The notes under the pieces were generated by a model. That model was given only the letters and a program-made list of their open reading frames with translations. It did no database searches and had not been told where the DNA came from. The translations under genes and the position numbers were made by a program. DNA of 64,000 nucleotides, taken from positions 1-64,000 of the forward strand of contig NZ_AGFX01000010.1 of the NCBI RefSeq assembly GCF_000236805.1, given 5' to 3'. This document shows positions 16,487-25,320 of this stretch, one piece after another; position 1 is the first letter of the stretch, and every line of letters begins with the position of its first letter. The DNA is from Paenibacillus peoriae KCTC 3763 (GTDB taxonomy: Bacteria; Bacillota; Bacilli; Paenibacillales; Paenibacillaceae).

Positions 16487-18094
16487 ATGAGAGGAAGTAA
16501 GGCTGGAGGATCATTGAAGAAGCAGCGTCTGCTGCTTGCAGCTACAGTTGCTCTGTCGGTTGTATTGAGTGCGTGCTCGACAGGTGAGGCGGACAAGAGT
16601 TCGACCGCTGCCGGAGACAAGGCTGGTTCATTGAAGGTTGAAATTTTCGACAGAGGCAACACACCTCAAGGCTATACCATTACTGACAGCTATTTGACCC
16701 GTTATGCAAAAGAAAACTTTGGTAAACCCAATAACATCGATTTAACGTACGTGCCCGTTCAGCGCTCGGAAGAGGTCACCAAGCTGAATGTCCTGATGGC
16801 CAGCGGCGGCGATGTACCTGATATCGTATTTACGTATGATTCCGGTACCTTTGAACGGTATGCAGAGCAAGGTGGATTGACGGACTTAACCCCGCTGCTG
16901 AATGAGTACGGTCCAAATCTCAAAAAATTCCTCGGAGAAGATACGCTGAGCTACGGTCAAGTAGAGGGCAAGCAGTTCGCCATTCCAGGCAAACGTACCA
17001 TCTTAGGGAAATACTCTTCCTTTATTCGTCAGGATTGGCTCGATACGCTGAAAATGCCTGTCCCTCAAACGACAGATGAGCTATATAACACGTTAAAAGC
17101 GTTTAAGGAAAAAGATCCCGGCAAGACCGGTGGCAAGGTCGTTCCACTGGGGATGACGATGGAGCCGGGACAATATGATCCGCTGCTGTGGTCTTTTGTT
17201 AAGCCGGTGACGGATGAGCAGAAATATACGCTGACCCAAAAACTGGGTTCGCGTGACTATCCGACGCTGCTGCCTGGATTCAAGGATGGAGTCCGGTTTC
17301 TGAACAAGCTGTACAATGAAAACCTGATCAGCAAGGACTTTGGTCTGGATAAGGACAAAAAACAGCTGGCTCAGGATATTCAAAGTGGAAATACCGGCTT
17401 TTTTAGCGATGATTACGACAATATCTTTTATAACGACTCGGCTTATGCCAACCTGTTGGCCAACCAGCCCAAAGCCAAGCTGACGCCAATGGACCCGTAC
17501 ACCAACAGCGAGGGCAAGCATGCCAAGCCGGAATTTGCATCCAACGGCCTTTACATCATGGTGCCTAAATCCAGTGAGCATGCGATTGAAGCGATCAAGT
17601 ATCTGGACTGGATGTCTTCTGAAAAGGTACTGCGCGACATGCAAAACGGTGTGGAAGGCGAGAACTATACCTTGAAAGACGGCATCCCGGTTGCCAAGGA
17701 AAAACCGACACAAGAAGCGCAGGATCGTATCTATAATCAGGGTGATGTGGTCATTATTGCGAACGGCAAGATCGCAGGAGACGATAACAAAAACAAGGAA
17801 GCCTTTATTATGGCTATGCCGCCTCAGTTCCAAAAGGATGTTCGCAAGGCCATGGATCTATCGAACACGGATACCGTTCCTCCCGTGAAATTTGACCATC
17901 CGATTAAGTCCGAGTCCAAATACAGCAACTCACTGCTGGATAAATTTGATGAAATGGTTGTCAAATCTGTGATGGCACCTCCGGCACAGTTTGATGCAGT
18001 CTACGATGCGTCATTAAAGGATTATATGGTGAGCGGTGGTCAGGCGATACTCGATGAGCGTACTGAAGCCTACAAGGCCATGACAGGCAAGTAA
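16487..18094 (+). CDS. Sugar ABC transporter solute-binding lipoprotein (LipO type)
   Basis: A 535-residue extracellular lipoprotein that binds a carbohydrate for the two permeases downstream. The signal peptide ends in VLSAC with the lipidated Cys30. The mature region contains LNVLMASGGDVPDIVF and LTPLLNEYGPNLKKFL, as in LplA/LipO proteins, and SSEHAIEAIKYLDWMSS near residue 360. A GGAGG preceding an in-frame TTG nine codons later offers an alternative start that would still leave a complete signal peptide. It is the first gene of a five-gene run. Such operons import glycans using a shared MsmX-type ATPase encoded elsewhere, and no ATPase is present here. Confidence 0.95.
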   Translation: MRGSKAGGSLKKQRLLLAATVALSVVLSACSTGEADKSSTAAGDKAGSLKVEIFDRGNTPQGYTITDSYLTRYAKENFGKPNNIDLTYVPVQRSEEVTKLNVLMASGGDVPDIVFTYDSGTFERYAEQGGLTDLTPLLNEYGPNLKKFLGEDTLSYGQVEGKQFAIPGKRTILGKYSSFIRQDWLDTLKMPVPQTTDELYNTLKAFKEKDPGKTGGKVVPLGMTMEPGQYDPLLWSFVKPVTDEQKYTLTQKLGSRDYPTLLPGFKDGVRFLNKLYNENLISKDFGLDKDKKQLAQDIQSGNTGFFSDDYDNIFYNDSAYANLLANQPKAKLTPMDPYTNSEGKHAKPEFASNGLYIMVPKSSEHAIEAIKYLDWMSSEKVLRDMQNGVEGENYTLKDGIPVAKEKPTQEAQDRIYNQGDVVIIANGKIAGDDNKNKEAFIMAMPPQFQKDVRKAMDLSNTDTVPPVKFDHPIKSESKYSNSLLDKFDEMVVKSVMAPPAQFDAVYDASLKDYMVSGGQAILDERTEAYKAMTGK

Positions 18095-18122
18095 GAAGGC
18101 GGAAAGTAAAGGAGGAGACAGC

Positions 18123-19025
18123 GTGAAAGGGAACGTTTACTTCCGCAGATATTGGCAATTATATGCGTTGCTTGTGCTGCCCCTGACCTACTTCATTGTA
18201 TTCAAATATGGTCCGATGTGGGGCGTACAGATCGCTTTTAAGGATTTTAACTTTTTTCAAGGGATTACGGGAAGCGAGTGGATCGGGCTTGATGCGTTTC
18301 GGGAAGTATTCCGCATGGACGATTTTTATAGAACGCTGCGTAATACCATCGTGCTGAATTTGCTTGATCTGCTGGTATCTTTTCCAGCCCCTTTAATCTT
18401 GGCGATTTTACTCTATGAAATGAAAGTGGTCTGGTTTAAAAAGCTGTCGCAAACGATTTTGTACATTCCCCATTTTATTTCGTGGGTGATTATCGGCGGG
18501 ATTGTGTATCAGGTGTTTGGTACACAGTCCGGCATGATCAACAATGTGCTCACCACGCTCGGCCTTCAAGCGATTCCATTTTTGACAGATAAAAATGATT
18601 GGGTGCTCACATATCTGCTAACGGGTGTGTGGCAAAGCGCAGGCTGGGGGACGATTTTGTATCTAGCCGCCTTAACCGGCATTAACCGGGAATTGTTTGA
18701 AGCTGCCGAGGTAGATGGGGCAGGACGTCTGAAAAGAATCTGGCACATTACGATTCCAGGTATGAAAACGACCATCGCTACGCTGCTTATCATCAATCTG
18801 GGCAATATGATCACGATTGGCTTTGATCGTCCTTATGTCATTGGCAATGTGGCAGTTCGGGATTACTCCGATGTGCTTAGCACGTTTGTGTATCGCATCG
18901 GGATGGAGTCCGGACAATATACGCTGGCAACGGTGGTTGGCCTGTTTCAGGCTGTGGTTGGTCTGATCTTTGTGCTAGGCGCTAACTATGCATCCAAGAA
19001 GCTGACGGATGAAAGTATTATGTAA
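18123..19025 (+). CDS. Sugar ABC transporter permease, LplB type
   Basis: A 300-residue inner-membrane permease with six helices. The N-terminus (LYALLVLPLTYFIVFKYGPMWGVQIAFKDF) is typical of LplB/YtcP partners. The cytoplasmic EAA loop, which docks the ATPase, reads EAAEVDGAGRLKRIWHITIP. The start is GTG at 18123, ten bases after AGGAGG. It lies 28 bp after the binding protein and 18 bp before the second permease, so they are clearly one transcript. Confidence 0.95.
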   Translation: MKGNVYFRRYWQLYALLVLPLTYFIVFKYGPMWGVQIAFKDFNFFQGITGSEWIGLDAFREVFRMDDFYRTLRNTIVLNLLDLLVSFPAPLILAILLYEMKVVWFKKLSQTILYIPHFISWVIIGGIVYQVFGTQSGMINNVLTTLGLQAIPFLTDKNDWVLTYLLTGVWQSAGWGTILYLAALTGINRELFEAAEVDGAGRLKRIWHITIPGMKTTIATLLIINLGNMITIGFDRPYVIGNVAVRDYSDVLSTFVYRIGMESGQYTLATVVGLFQAVVGLIFVLGANYASKKLTDESIM

Positions 19026-19043
19026 AGGAGCTGCTGACATCTG

Positions 19044-19916
19044 ATGAGTGAACGTACTGCAAATCGCACCTTTGATATCGTAACCACAGTGCTGGTGGCT
19101 GCGGCTGTACTACTGTGCCTGGCCCCGTTTATTCACATTTTGTCCATTTCCTTCAGTTCAAACCGGGCGATTACGTCCGGGGAGGTGACTCTGTTTCCAG
19201 TTGAGTTCAATTTGAAGGCATATGGAAAGGTCTTTTCCGATATGAGCATGATCCGTTCGCTCGGGTTTACAGTTATGCTGACGGTGATTACGACAGTGCT
19301 GAGTATGTTGATGACGGTCATAGCGGCATATCCGTTAACGAAGAAAAACCTGAAGGGCCGCAAAACCATGATGTTTATCATTGTGGTGACGATGTTTTTC
19401 AGCGGTGGCATCATTCCCGAATACATTTTGGTGCGTGATCTGCATTTGTTGAATAATATGTGGTCTCTTATTCTACCAGGTCTGATCAGCCCGTTTTATC
19501 TGATTATCCTGATTTCTTTCTTTAATGGGATTCCGGAAAGCTTGGGAGAAGCGGCGGAGATTGATGGCACCAGTCAATTCGGCACCTTGATTCGGATTGT
19601 ACTGCCGCTGTCTCTGCCCGTATTGGCGACATTAAGCCTGTTTTACGGTGTAGGACGCTGGAATGGATTTCAGGATACGCTGATGTATATTCAAAACCCC
19701 GATTTATTTCCGTTACAGCTCAAGCTGTATCAAATGATTCAAAATAACATGGTATCCGAGTTGACCAGGCTGGAAGGAGCCAGCGGTGCGAGAATTACGC
19801 CTGAGGGGCTGAAGGCGGCGAGTGTCATTTTCGCTACGGTTCCGATTTTGCTGGTTTATCCGTGGCTGCAAAGGTATTTTGTTAGCGGCGTGATGGTCGG
19901 AGCAGTGAAAGGATGA
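19044..19916 (+). CDS. Sugar ABC transporter permease, YtcP type
   Basis: A 290-residue second permease of the heterodimer, with six membrane helices. The start region LAPFIHILSISFSSNRAITSGEVTLFPVEFNLKAY is typical. The EAA loop is EAAEIDGTSQFGTLIRIVLP, and the C-terminus ends PWLQRYFVSGVMVGAVKG, a near-universal ending for this group. The next gene begins next to its stop codon, indicating coupling. Confidence 0.95.
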   Translation: MSERTANRTFDIVTTVLVAAAVLLCLAPFIHILSISFSSNRAITSGEVTLFPVEFNLKAYGKVFSDMSMIRSLGFTVMLTVITTVLSMLMTVIAAYPLTKKNLKGRKTMMFIIVVTMFFSGGIIPEYILVRDLHLLNNMWSLILPGLISPFYLIILISFFNGIPESLGEAAEIDGTSQFGTLIRIVLPLSLPVLATLSLFYGVGRWNGFQDTLMYIQNPDLFPLQLKLYQMIQNNMVSELTRLEGASGARITPEGLKAASVIFATVPILLVYPWLQRYFVSGVMVGAVKG

Positions 19917-19921
19917 TGACA

Positions 19922-20875
19922 ATGAAGACGAAGGGGGAATACTCCTTTTCCACCTGTTGGAATATGAAAAAGCATACCGTCGGCCGAGAGCCTATTGAGG
20001 AAATACGCGAACTGGGCTTTAGCCGGGTAGAGCTGAATTATAACATTACCCGGGAAATGCTGACGACGATTGAACCTATGATTGAACGTGGAGAAATTGG
20101 CATATCGAGTGTGCATAATACGTTTCCTCATACCCCAGACCCGGATTACGGCACGGATTCCGTGCTGCTCGGGTTTGAGGATGAGACGAAGCGAAAACGT
20201 GCGATAGAGCTGCTGGTGCAATCTGCGGAATATGCGCATCGTTACGGGGCAAAGGCAGTAGTTGTGCATCCGGGAGAGGTTCCGTTTCCTTATGATATCA
20301 GTGAGGAATTGGCTGGTATTTACCGTGAGCAGGGCAGGGATTCGGCTGCCTATCAAACGCTGTGGGCACAAATGCTGGAGCGCCGAAATTCACTGAGCGG
20401 GCATTATGCACAGCGTATCCGTGACAGTTTGGAGGAGGCGTGCGACCGCATTACCTCCAAGGGGTATGATGTAGCCATCGGGATTGAAACGCGTTCACGC
20501 TGCTATCAGATGCCTACCCTACAGGAGGCGAAGACGATTATAGATGGTTTGAAGGGGGCGTCTGTCTACCTGTGGTATGACATTGGACACGGTATGATCA
20601 TGGACCGTATGGGATTGTACGATAATGCCAAGGAAGCCAATGAAATGATCGACTATATCCTGGGTGTTCACATTCATGAAACCATAGGATTATCCGATCA
20701 CTGGTGCCCTTATATTCATAGCGGTGATCTGGAATTTTTTGATCGTTTCGTGAATATCATCCGCCAGGCCCCGATTAAGGTCTATGAGCTGAAAGCAGCT
20801 TGTCAGCCGGAAGAGATTGAACGCAGTCATGAGCTGCTGACAGGCAAGATTGCGAAGCTTGAGCCGCAAGGCTAA
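19922..20875 (+). CDS. Sugar phosphate isomerase/epimerase-like TIM-barrel protein
   Basis: A 317-residue member of the AP-endonuclease-2-type TIM barrel superfamily that includes xylose isomerase-like epimerases and dehydratases. The barrel strands carry likely metal ligands: His in VVVHPGE, Glu in GIETRSR, Asp/His in WYDIGHG, His in GVHIHET, and a late Glu in YELKAA. The assignment to isomerase, epimerase or lyase is open. AAAGGA lies eight bases before the ATG at 19922; two ATGs at 19913 and 19916 overlap the permease stop. Its place directly after the transporter suggests it acts on the imported sugar. Confidence 0.85.
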   Translation: MKTKGEYSFSTCWNMKKHTVGREPIEEIRELGFSRVELNYNITREMLTTIEPMIERGEIGISSVHNTFPHTPDPDYGTDSVLLGFEDETKRKRAIELLVQSAEYAHRYGAKAVVVHPGEVPFPYDISEELAGIYREQGRDSAAYQTLWAQMLERRNSLSGHYAQRIRDSLEEACDRITSKGYDVAIGIETRSRCYQMPTLQEAKTIIDGLKGASVYLWYDIGHGMIMDRMGLYDNAKEANEMIDYILGVHIHETIGLSDHWCPYIHSGDLEFFDRFVNIIRQAPIKVYELKAACQPEEIERSHELLTGKIAKLEPQG

Positions 20876-20909
20876 TGAATAACTACGCATAGTACAGGGG
20901 TTGAAATGT

Positions 20910-22661
20910 ATGTACAGTAAAATTGTAGCGATCAACGATGCCTGGGTGGAGCCAGGCATGGACCATCAGGTGCTGGATGCCAACAGCCGTTATTACGGCG
21001 GGGTGATCGATGATGAGAACGGAATCGCCTGGCCTAATCATTCGGTCGGTACACCTGCGGCGATGGCAATCTGGACGGCTGCGCTCGTCAATCCGGATTC
21101 TGTCTTTTACCGGAATAAGGATGTACTTACCCGGCTTGAGCTGGCGGCCCAGTATATGCTGCGTGTGCAGCATGAGGACGGCTCTATTTCGCCGGGCTGG
21201 ACCAATTTTCACTCGCCGCCGGATACAGCGTTCGTGGTCGTGGGCTACGCTCAGGTCTATCAGCTGCTGGTTGGGGACAACTGGCTTGAGCTGAGCCAGG
21301 TGACTGATGCGATGCGCTTGTTTCTGGAGCGGACGATTCCGGTTATGCTGACCGGAGGCTGCCATACGCCAAACCACCGTTGGGTACTGTGTGCTGCCCT
21401 GGGCTTTCTGCATGAACTGTTCGATCTGCCTGAGGCGCTTGCGCGGGCCGAAGCATGGTTGGCAGAAGGGCTGGACGGGACGCCGGACGGAGAATGGACG
21501 GAGCGCAGCAACGGGATTTATAATGCCGTCAGCGATATAATGCTGATTCATGCTGCCCGTTTATTGAAGCACCCGGAGCTATTAGAGCCAGTGCGCCGTA
21601 ATTTGCACATGATGGTGTATCTTGTCCACCCCGATGGCGAAGTGGTCACGGAGTATTCAGGGAGGCAGGATTTCGGTGTGAAGCTGAATCTATCCTCTTA
21701 TCTTCTCCCGTATGCCATGCTGGCTACGGAGGATAAAGATGCCATATTCGAAGCGATGGCTGACGCCGCCATTCAAGTCATGGATCATCCGGGCGGTGCT
21801 CCAATCAATGCGGCTGTACGCTTTTTGCTAGATCCGCGCTTGCAAACTCGCGAAGTAGCGCCAGCCCCATTACCAGTCAGCTATAACAAGCTGCTGAACG
21901 GAGATTTTCCAAGGGAGGATTATCTGAGCCGGATGGATGAGGCAGGGCATCACCAGCAAATCTATCATAGCCGTCTGCATACAGATTTTGGTGCTCCAGT
22001 CGTTCGCTATCGACAGCAGGACACCAGTGTGACCCTAATGACCGAGGTTTCATCGTTCCTGTCACTGCGGCATGGAGATGCACGACTGCTGGCAGTACAG
22101 GCTGCATCGTATTTCTCGCCCGGGTTTGTACCGATGCAAGAGTTGACAGCTCACGAAACAGGCTGGACACTGTCAGGTCATCAGGCCAAAGGCTACTATG
22201 GTCCTGTAGCTGCTTCGGATTTGCCGCCCACCTCGCAGGAGGAGGTCAGCCCGTGGTATCTGCTGCCACATCACAAACGGCCGTTAACCCATGAGCAGCA
22301 GCACGATATACGGATCGATGTGGAGCGTGAGGAGGATGTATGGAGGCTGCGTTTTCGCTCAGAGGGTCCGGCGGACTGCATGACCCAGATCAGTTTTGTT
22401 TTTGGACGTGAAGGAAGATTTACTTGCGGAGAGTACAGGCAGGTGAATGAAACGGTACAATGCTGGACTGGCGGCACAGCCCGTTATGAATCGGGGAATG
22501 CTTGGCTGGAACTAACGGGAACAGCCATGGAGCATACGGCTGCTTCGGTTCGGGGGGCTGCTCATCCTGTGGATTGCTGCACGCTGCTGGTCAATTGGAT
22601 GGCGCCGTTTGATAAGACGATCAGTATTCGCATGTCGCCTTTGCCTGTGAGTGAAGCCTGA
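20910..22661 (+). CDS. Unassigned toroid-like carbohydrate-active protein
   Basis: I do not recognise this 583-residue protein with certainty. The N-terminal two-thirds are helix-rich with regular Trp/His/Asn-bearing repeats (ENGIAWPNHSVGTPAAMAIW; HTPNHRWVLCAALGFLHELF; DGEWTERSNGIYNAVSDIML), as in (alpha/alpha)-toroid glycosidases and heparinase-type lyases. The last third is beta-rich, as in the sandwich domain of such enzymes. There is no signal peptide, so the substrate is imported. Conserved-looking His, Asn, Glu and Tyr in those repeats could be catalytic (inference). AGGGG sits nine bases before the ATG at 20910. It is the last gene of the ABC operon, 34 bp after the TIM-barrel gene. 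Confidence 0.7.
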   Translation: MYSKIVAINDAWVEPGMDHQVLDANSRYYGGVIDDENGIAWPNHSVGTPAAMAIWTAALVNPDSVFYRNKDVLTRLELAAQYMLRVQHEDGSISPGWTNFHSPPDTAFVVVGYAQVYQLLVGDNWLELSQVTDAMRLFLERTIPVMLTGGCHTPNHRWVLCAALGFLHELFDLPEALARAEAWLAEGLDGTPDGEWTERSNGIYNAVSDIMLIHAARLLKHPELLEPVRRNLHMMVYLVHPDGEVVTEYSGRQDFGVKLNLSSYLLPYAMLATEDKDAIFEAMADAAIQVMDHPGGAPINAAVRFLLDPRLQTREVAPAPLPVSYNKLLNGDFPREDYLSRMDEAGHHQQIYHSRLHTDFGAPVVRYRQQDTSVTLMTEVSSFLSLRHGDARLLAVQAASYFSPGFVPMQELTAHETGWTLSGHQAKGYYGPVAASDLPPTSQEEVSPWYLLPHHKRPLTHEQQHDIRIDVEREEDVWRLRFRSEGPADCMTQISFVFGREGRFTCGEYRQVNETVQCWTGGTARYESGNAWLELTGTAMEHTAASVRGAAHPVDCCTLLVNWMAPFDKTISIRMSPLPVSEA

Positions 22662-22670
22662 AGTATAATA

Positions 22671-22722
22671 AACATCTATTTTCCGGGGATGAGGCCGATT
22701 CTCGGGGAACAGGTGTTTTTTT
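22671..22722 (+). terminator. Terminator closing the glycan operon
   Basis: An imperfect long stem, AACATCTATTTTCCGGGGA against TCGGGGAACAGGTGTT, then TTTTTT. The mismatches lower certainty. Confidence 0.6.
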
Positions 22723-22851
22723 GTGTTTTCATGTATACGGAGGTAGAGCGCTTCCATTGAGCTTGAAGCCATTGTAGTGTACACTGTCCAGAACAGGTGT
22801 AAATTGGAACGTCAGGAAAGCTGGACGGTTGCAAAGGAGGAAATTACATAC

Positions 22852-23592
22852 ATGTACGCCCGTTTAAGATCGTTAAATTATCCTGTAAAAGGGTATGTTT
22901 TTATCGTATTGGCCGTATGCTCAGTGATCAGCACTTTATGGATCATTAACGTACAGCTGCCCTCAGGGGGGCGCCCTTATTTTTTTATATGGTGGAATAT
23001 GATGTTAGCCTGGATTCCCATGATTCTGACCCTGCTGCTGGATGTCATTCATTGTTCCTGGAGAAGGGGAACGAGGACGTTTTTGCTGTGGGTGACAGGG
23101 GCGGCATGGCTCTTGTTTTATCCCAATACGCCCTATTTAATTACAGATTTGCTGCATGTATTCGCCAACTATCCATTTCTTGAGGAGCCACGCTTCTGGG
23201 GAAATCCGTATTTCTGGAATCATGTACTGGGGATGCTGCTGGTAGCTGTCCTTGGCCTGACGATGGGCTTTGTATCGCTTGAATCCATACGACAGCTGGT
23301 ACAACGTGCACGTGGCGGGCTTGTAAGCTGGCTGTTTGTGGTGGCAGTCCTGTTGTTGAGCAGTCTGGGTATATACATCGGCCGTTTCTTTCGCGGAAAT
23401 ACGTGGGATATTGTTTCTGCACCTTCCCAACTGTATGAACAGGTATCTTCTATATGGGCGGACTCCCTGCAGCGGGCTCACTTTATAGAGTTTACCGGGC
23501 TGGTATTCGTTATTTTGCTGGTCAGCTATATGTCCACGATGTGTATCATCTGGATGGGTAACAGCTGCCGGAATGAATGGCGCAACTGGTAA
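22852..23592 (+). CDS. DUF1361 integral membrane protein
   Basis: A 246-residue membrane protein with about six helices. It has the DUF1361 hallmarks FIWWNMMLAWIPMILTLLLD and AWLLFYPNTPYLITDLLHV, and a long loop with NPYFWNHVLGM. The family is of unknown function. The start ATG at 22852 is preceded by AAAGGAGG with a long 12-base spacing; an in-frame extension to 22777 is poorly supported. An AGTGTACACT palindrome lies upstream at 22776-22785. It may be co-transcribed with ywbE 63 bp downstream. Confidence 0.85.
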   Translation: MYARLRSLNYPVKGYVFIVLAVCSVISTLWIINVQLPSGGRPYFFIWWNMMLAWIPMILTLLLDVIHCSWRRGTRTFLLWVTGAAWLLFYPNTPYLITDLLHVFANYPFLEEPRFWGNPYFWNHVLGMLLVAVLGLTMGFVSLESIRQLVQRARGGLVSWLFVVAVLLLSSLGIYIGRFFRGNTWDIVSAPSQLYEQVSSIWADSLQRAHFIEFTGLVFVILLVSYMSTMCIIWMGNSCRNEWRNW

Positions 23593-23655
23593 TTTGGATG
23601 CGCCTGCATGTTGTATAGACATCTTAAAATGTAAAGCAAAGGAGGAGCAGCTACA

Positions 23656-23859
23656 ATGAACGGACAAAACCGATCCAATATCCGTGCTGGTCTTGAAGTG
23701 GATATTGTGCTTAAAAAAGATCAGCCCACCGGTAAGCTGACGCGAGGAACGGTGAAGGATATCCTGACCAATTCCCCACGTCATCCGCATGGAATCAAAG
23801 TGCGTTTGACAGATGGGCAGGTTGGGCGGGTTAAACATATTGTAACGAATGATGGCTAG
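23656..23859 (+). CDS. ywbE: YwbE family protein
   Basis: A 67-residue protein matching the small conserved YwbE (DUF2196) family, with the typical opening RSNIRAGLEVDIVLKKDQPTGKLTRGTVKDIL and the segment SPRHPHGIKVRLTDGQVGRVKHI. The family is predicted to be a small beta-barrel, and no function is established. AAAGGAGG lies upstream of the ATG with good spacing. It is convergent with the glycosyltransferase gene, with only 18 bp between the stops and no separate terminator. Confidence 0.93.
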   Translation: MNGQNRSNIRAGLEVDIVLKKDQPTGKLTRGTVKDILTNSPRHPHGIKVRLTDGQVGRVKHIVTNDG

Positions 23860-23877
23860 AGCTAGCAGGGCTCTGGG

Positions 23878-25047
23878 CTATATTCGTGTTATGGGATGGC
23901 TGCTGAGATGAAGAGTGGCTGCATCCATGTAGCTGTCCAGCAGCCGCTCAAAAATGCGGTCCCACGTCTGCTCCAGGCTGTAGGCTCTGCCTGCTATGGA
24001 CATAGAGCGGCGCAGCGGGGCATCCTCGTACAACAGATGTACAGCTTCAGCGAAGGCAGCCACATCCCCGGCAGGACACAATAGACCAGTTTTTCCGTGA
24101 ATTAAATTATCTTTTACTCCACCTTCATCGGCACCGACCACGGGAGTACCGCTTGCCATGGCCTCCAGTACGACGTTGCCAAAGGTTTCGGTGGTGGAGG
24201 GGAAGAGAAATACGTCGGCTGCGGCGTATAACTCAGCCAATTCTCGCCCTTTTACAAAGCCTAGCCAGTGGACTGCATGTTCCGGCAGTCCCATGTCTGC
24301 GGCCGTCTTTGCCTTGTGTAATGGACCATCTCCTGCAATGACCAACACCGAGGCGGCACGGACATCGCCGGGCAACTGGAGATAGGTATCTAGTAGCGTG
24401 TCTATTCCCTTTTCCGGTGCAAGTCTGCCGACATATAAAATAACAAATGCATCTGCACGAACGCCCCATTTGTTCCATACCGCATGACGATCTACCTTTG
24501 GCTGGAAGTGATCGGTATCAATTCCTCTGCCCCAGATTTCGAGTTGGCTCATTCCCTTATTACGCAACAACTCCATGGTTGACCGAGAAGGAACATACAC
24601 TCTTTCGCAATGTCTGTGAAACCAAAGCATGTATTTCCATAAGGCAGGTTCAAGCCAGCGAAGCTTGTAATATTCGAGGTATTTATCAAAATGGGTATGG
24701 TATGAGGCAACGAGTGGAATATGGTGTCTGGCAGCGTAGCTTGTTCCATAAAGGCCAAGGTTAAATGGAGTAGCGACATGAATCAGATGTGGTGAAAAGG
24801 CTGACAAGCGCTCATTGATCTGTTTGGCGTTGGGGATCGCAAGTCTGCATTCCCGGTACAGCAAAAAGGGAATGCTCCGTAGCCGCTCCACACCCGGTCC
24901 CGAGGGCAGATGACTGTCTGCCTCCGGTGCGAAGACGAGTGTAGATACCCCATGTGTCTCCAGATAGCCAATCCATCGTTGCAGTGTCAGGGCAGCGCCA
25001 TTGACGTCAGGCGCATACGTATCGGTAAATAACGCGACTCGAAGCAT
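23878..25047 (-). CDS. GT4 family glycosyltransferase
   Basis: A 389-residue two-domain (GT-B) glycosyltransferase. The N-terminus RVALFTDTYAPDVNGAALTLQRW and YHTHFDKYLEYY resemble the group that transfers mannose or glucose to lipid acceptors (MgtA/DgdA-like). The C-terminal nucleotide-sugar domain has VGRLAPEKGIDTLL, GDGP and the E-x7-E motif in SSTTETFGNVVLEAMASGTPVV. No signal peptide or membrane helix is seen, so it would work at the inner face of the membrane. The donor sugar cannot be settled. GGAGG precedes the ATG. It stands alone. Confidence 0.9.
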   Translation of the reverse strand: MLRVALFTDTYAPDVNGAALTLQRWIGYLETHGVSTLVFAPEADSHLPSGPGVERLRSIPFLLYRECRLAIPNAKQINERLSAFSPHLIHVATPFNLGLYGTSYAARHHIPLVASYHTHFDKYLEYYKLRWLEPALWKYMLWFHRHCERVYVPSRSTMELLRNKGMSQLEIWGRGIDTDHFQPKVDRHAVWNKWGVRADAFVILYVGRLAPEKGIDTLLDTYLQLPGDVRAASVLVIAGDGPLHKAKTAADMGLPEHAVHWLGFVKGRELAELYAAADVFLFPSTTETFGNVVLEAMASGTPVVGADEGGVKDNLIHGKTGLLCPAGDVAAFAEAVHLLYEDAPLRRSMSIAGRAYSLEQTWDRIFERLLDSYMDAATLHLSSHPITRI

Positions 25048-25320
25048 GCCTTCATTCCTCCTCCGCCATTCTCATTTATCCTATGACGTTTCAGGGGAGT
25101 CCGCTTGGAGGCTCCGGCTTTAATTATGTCATGATTTTGTTTGCGGGCTTGCCGGGTTTTGTAAAAGCTGGCCCGCGGACGGGCGTTTTTCTCGGAGCAT
25201 TTCATAAATATTCCTTGTTGACGTTTGTTTTGGGTAATAATAAGGCATAGACTTTATTTTGAAATTTCATTATAGTAATTCGGTATGAATAAATTTGAAG
25301 GGTAAGCAGGAGGGATGGCT
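25048..25320. other. Intergenic region between the glycosyltransferase and FUSC genes
   Basis: About 270 bp holding the promoters of two divergent genes. A small GC-rich hairpin GCCCG-cgga-CGGGC followed by GTTTTT (25171-25190, + strand) looks like a terminator but has no + strand gene upstream. TTGACG at about 25218 could be a -35 for the FUSC gene, but its -10 is unclear. Confidence 0.35.

Noticed and set aside
25171-25190. Terminator-like GCCCG-cgga-CGGGC-GTTTTT on the + strand
   Set aside because: There is no + strand gene immediately upstream and the 5-bp stem is short; without transcript data I do not call it a terminator or attenuator.
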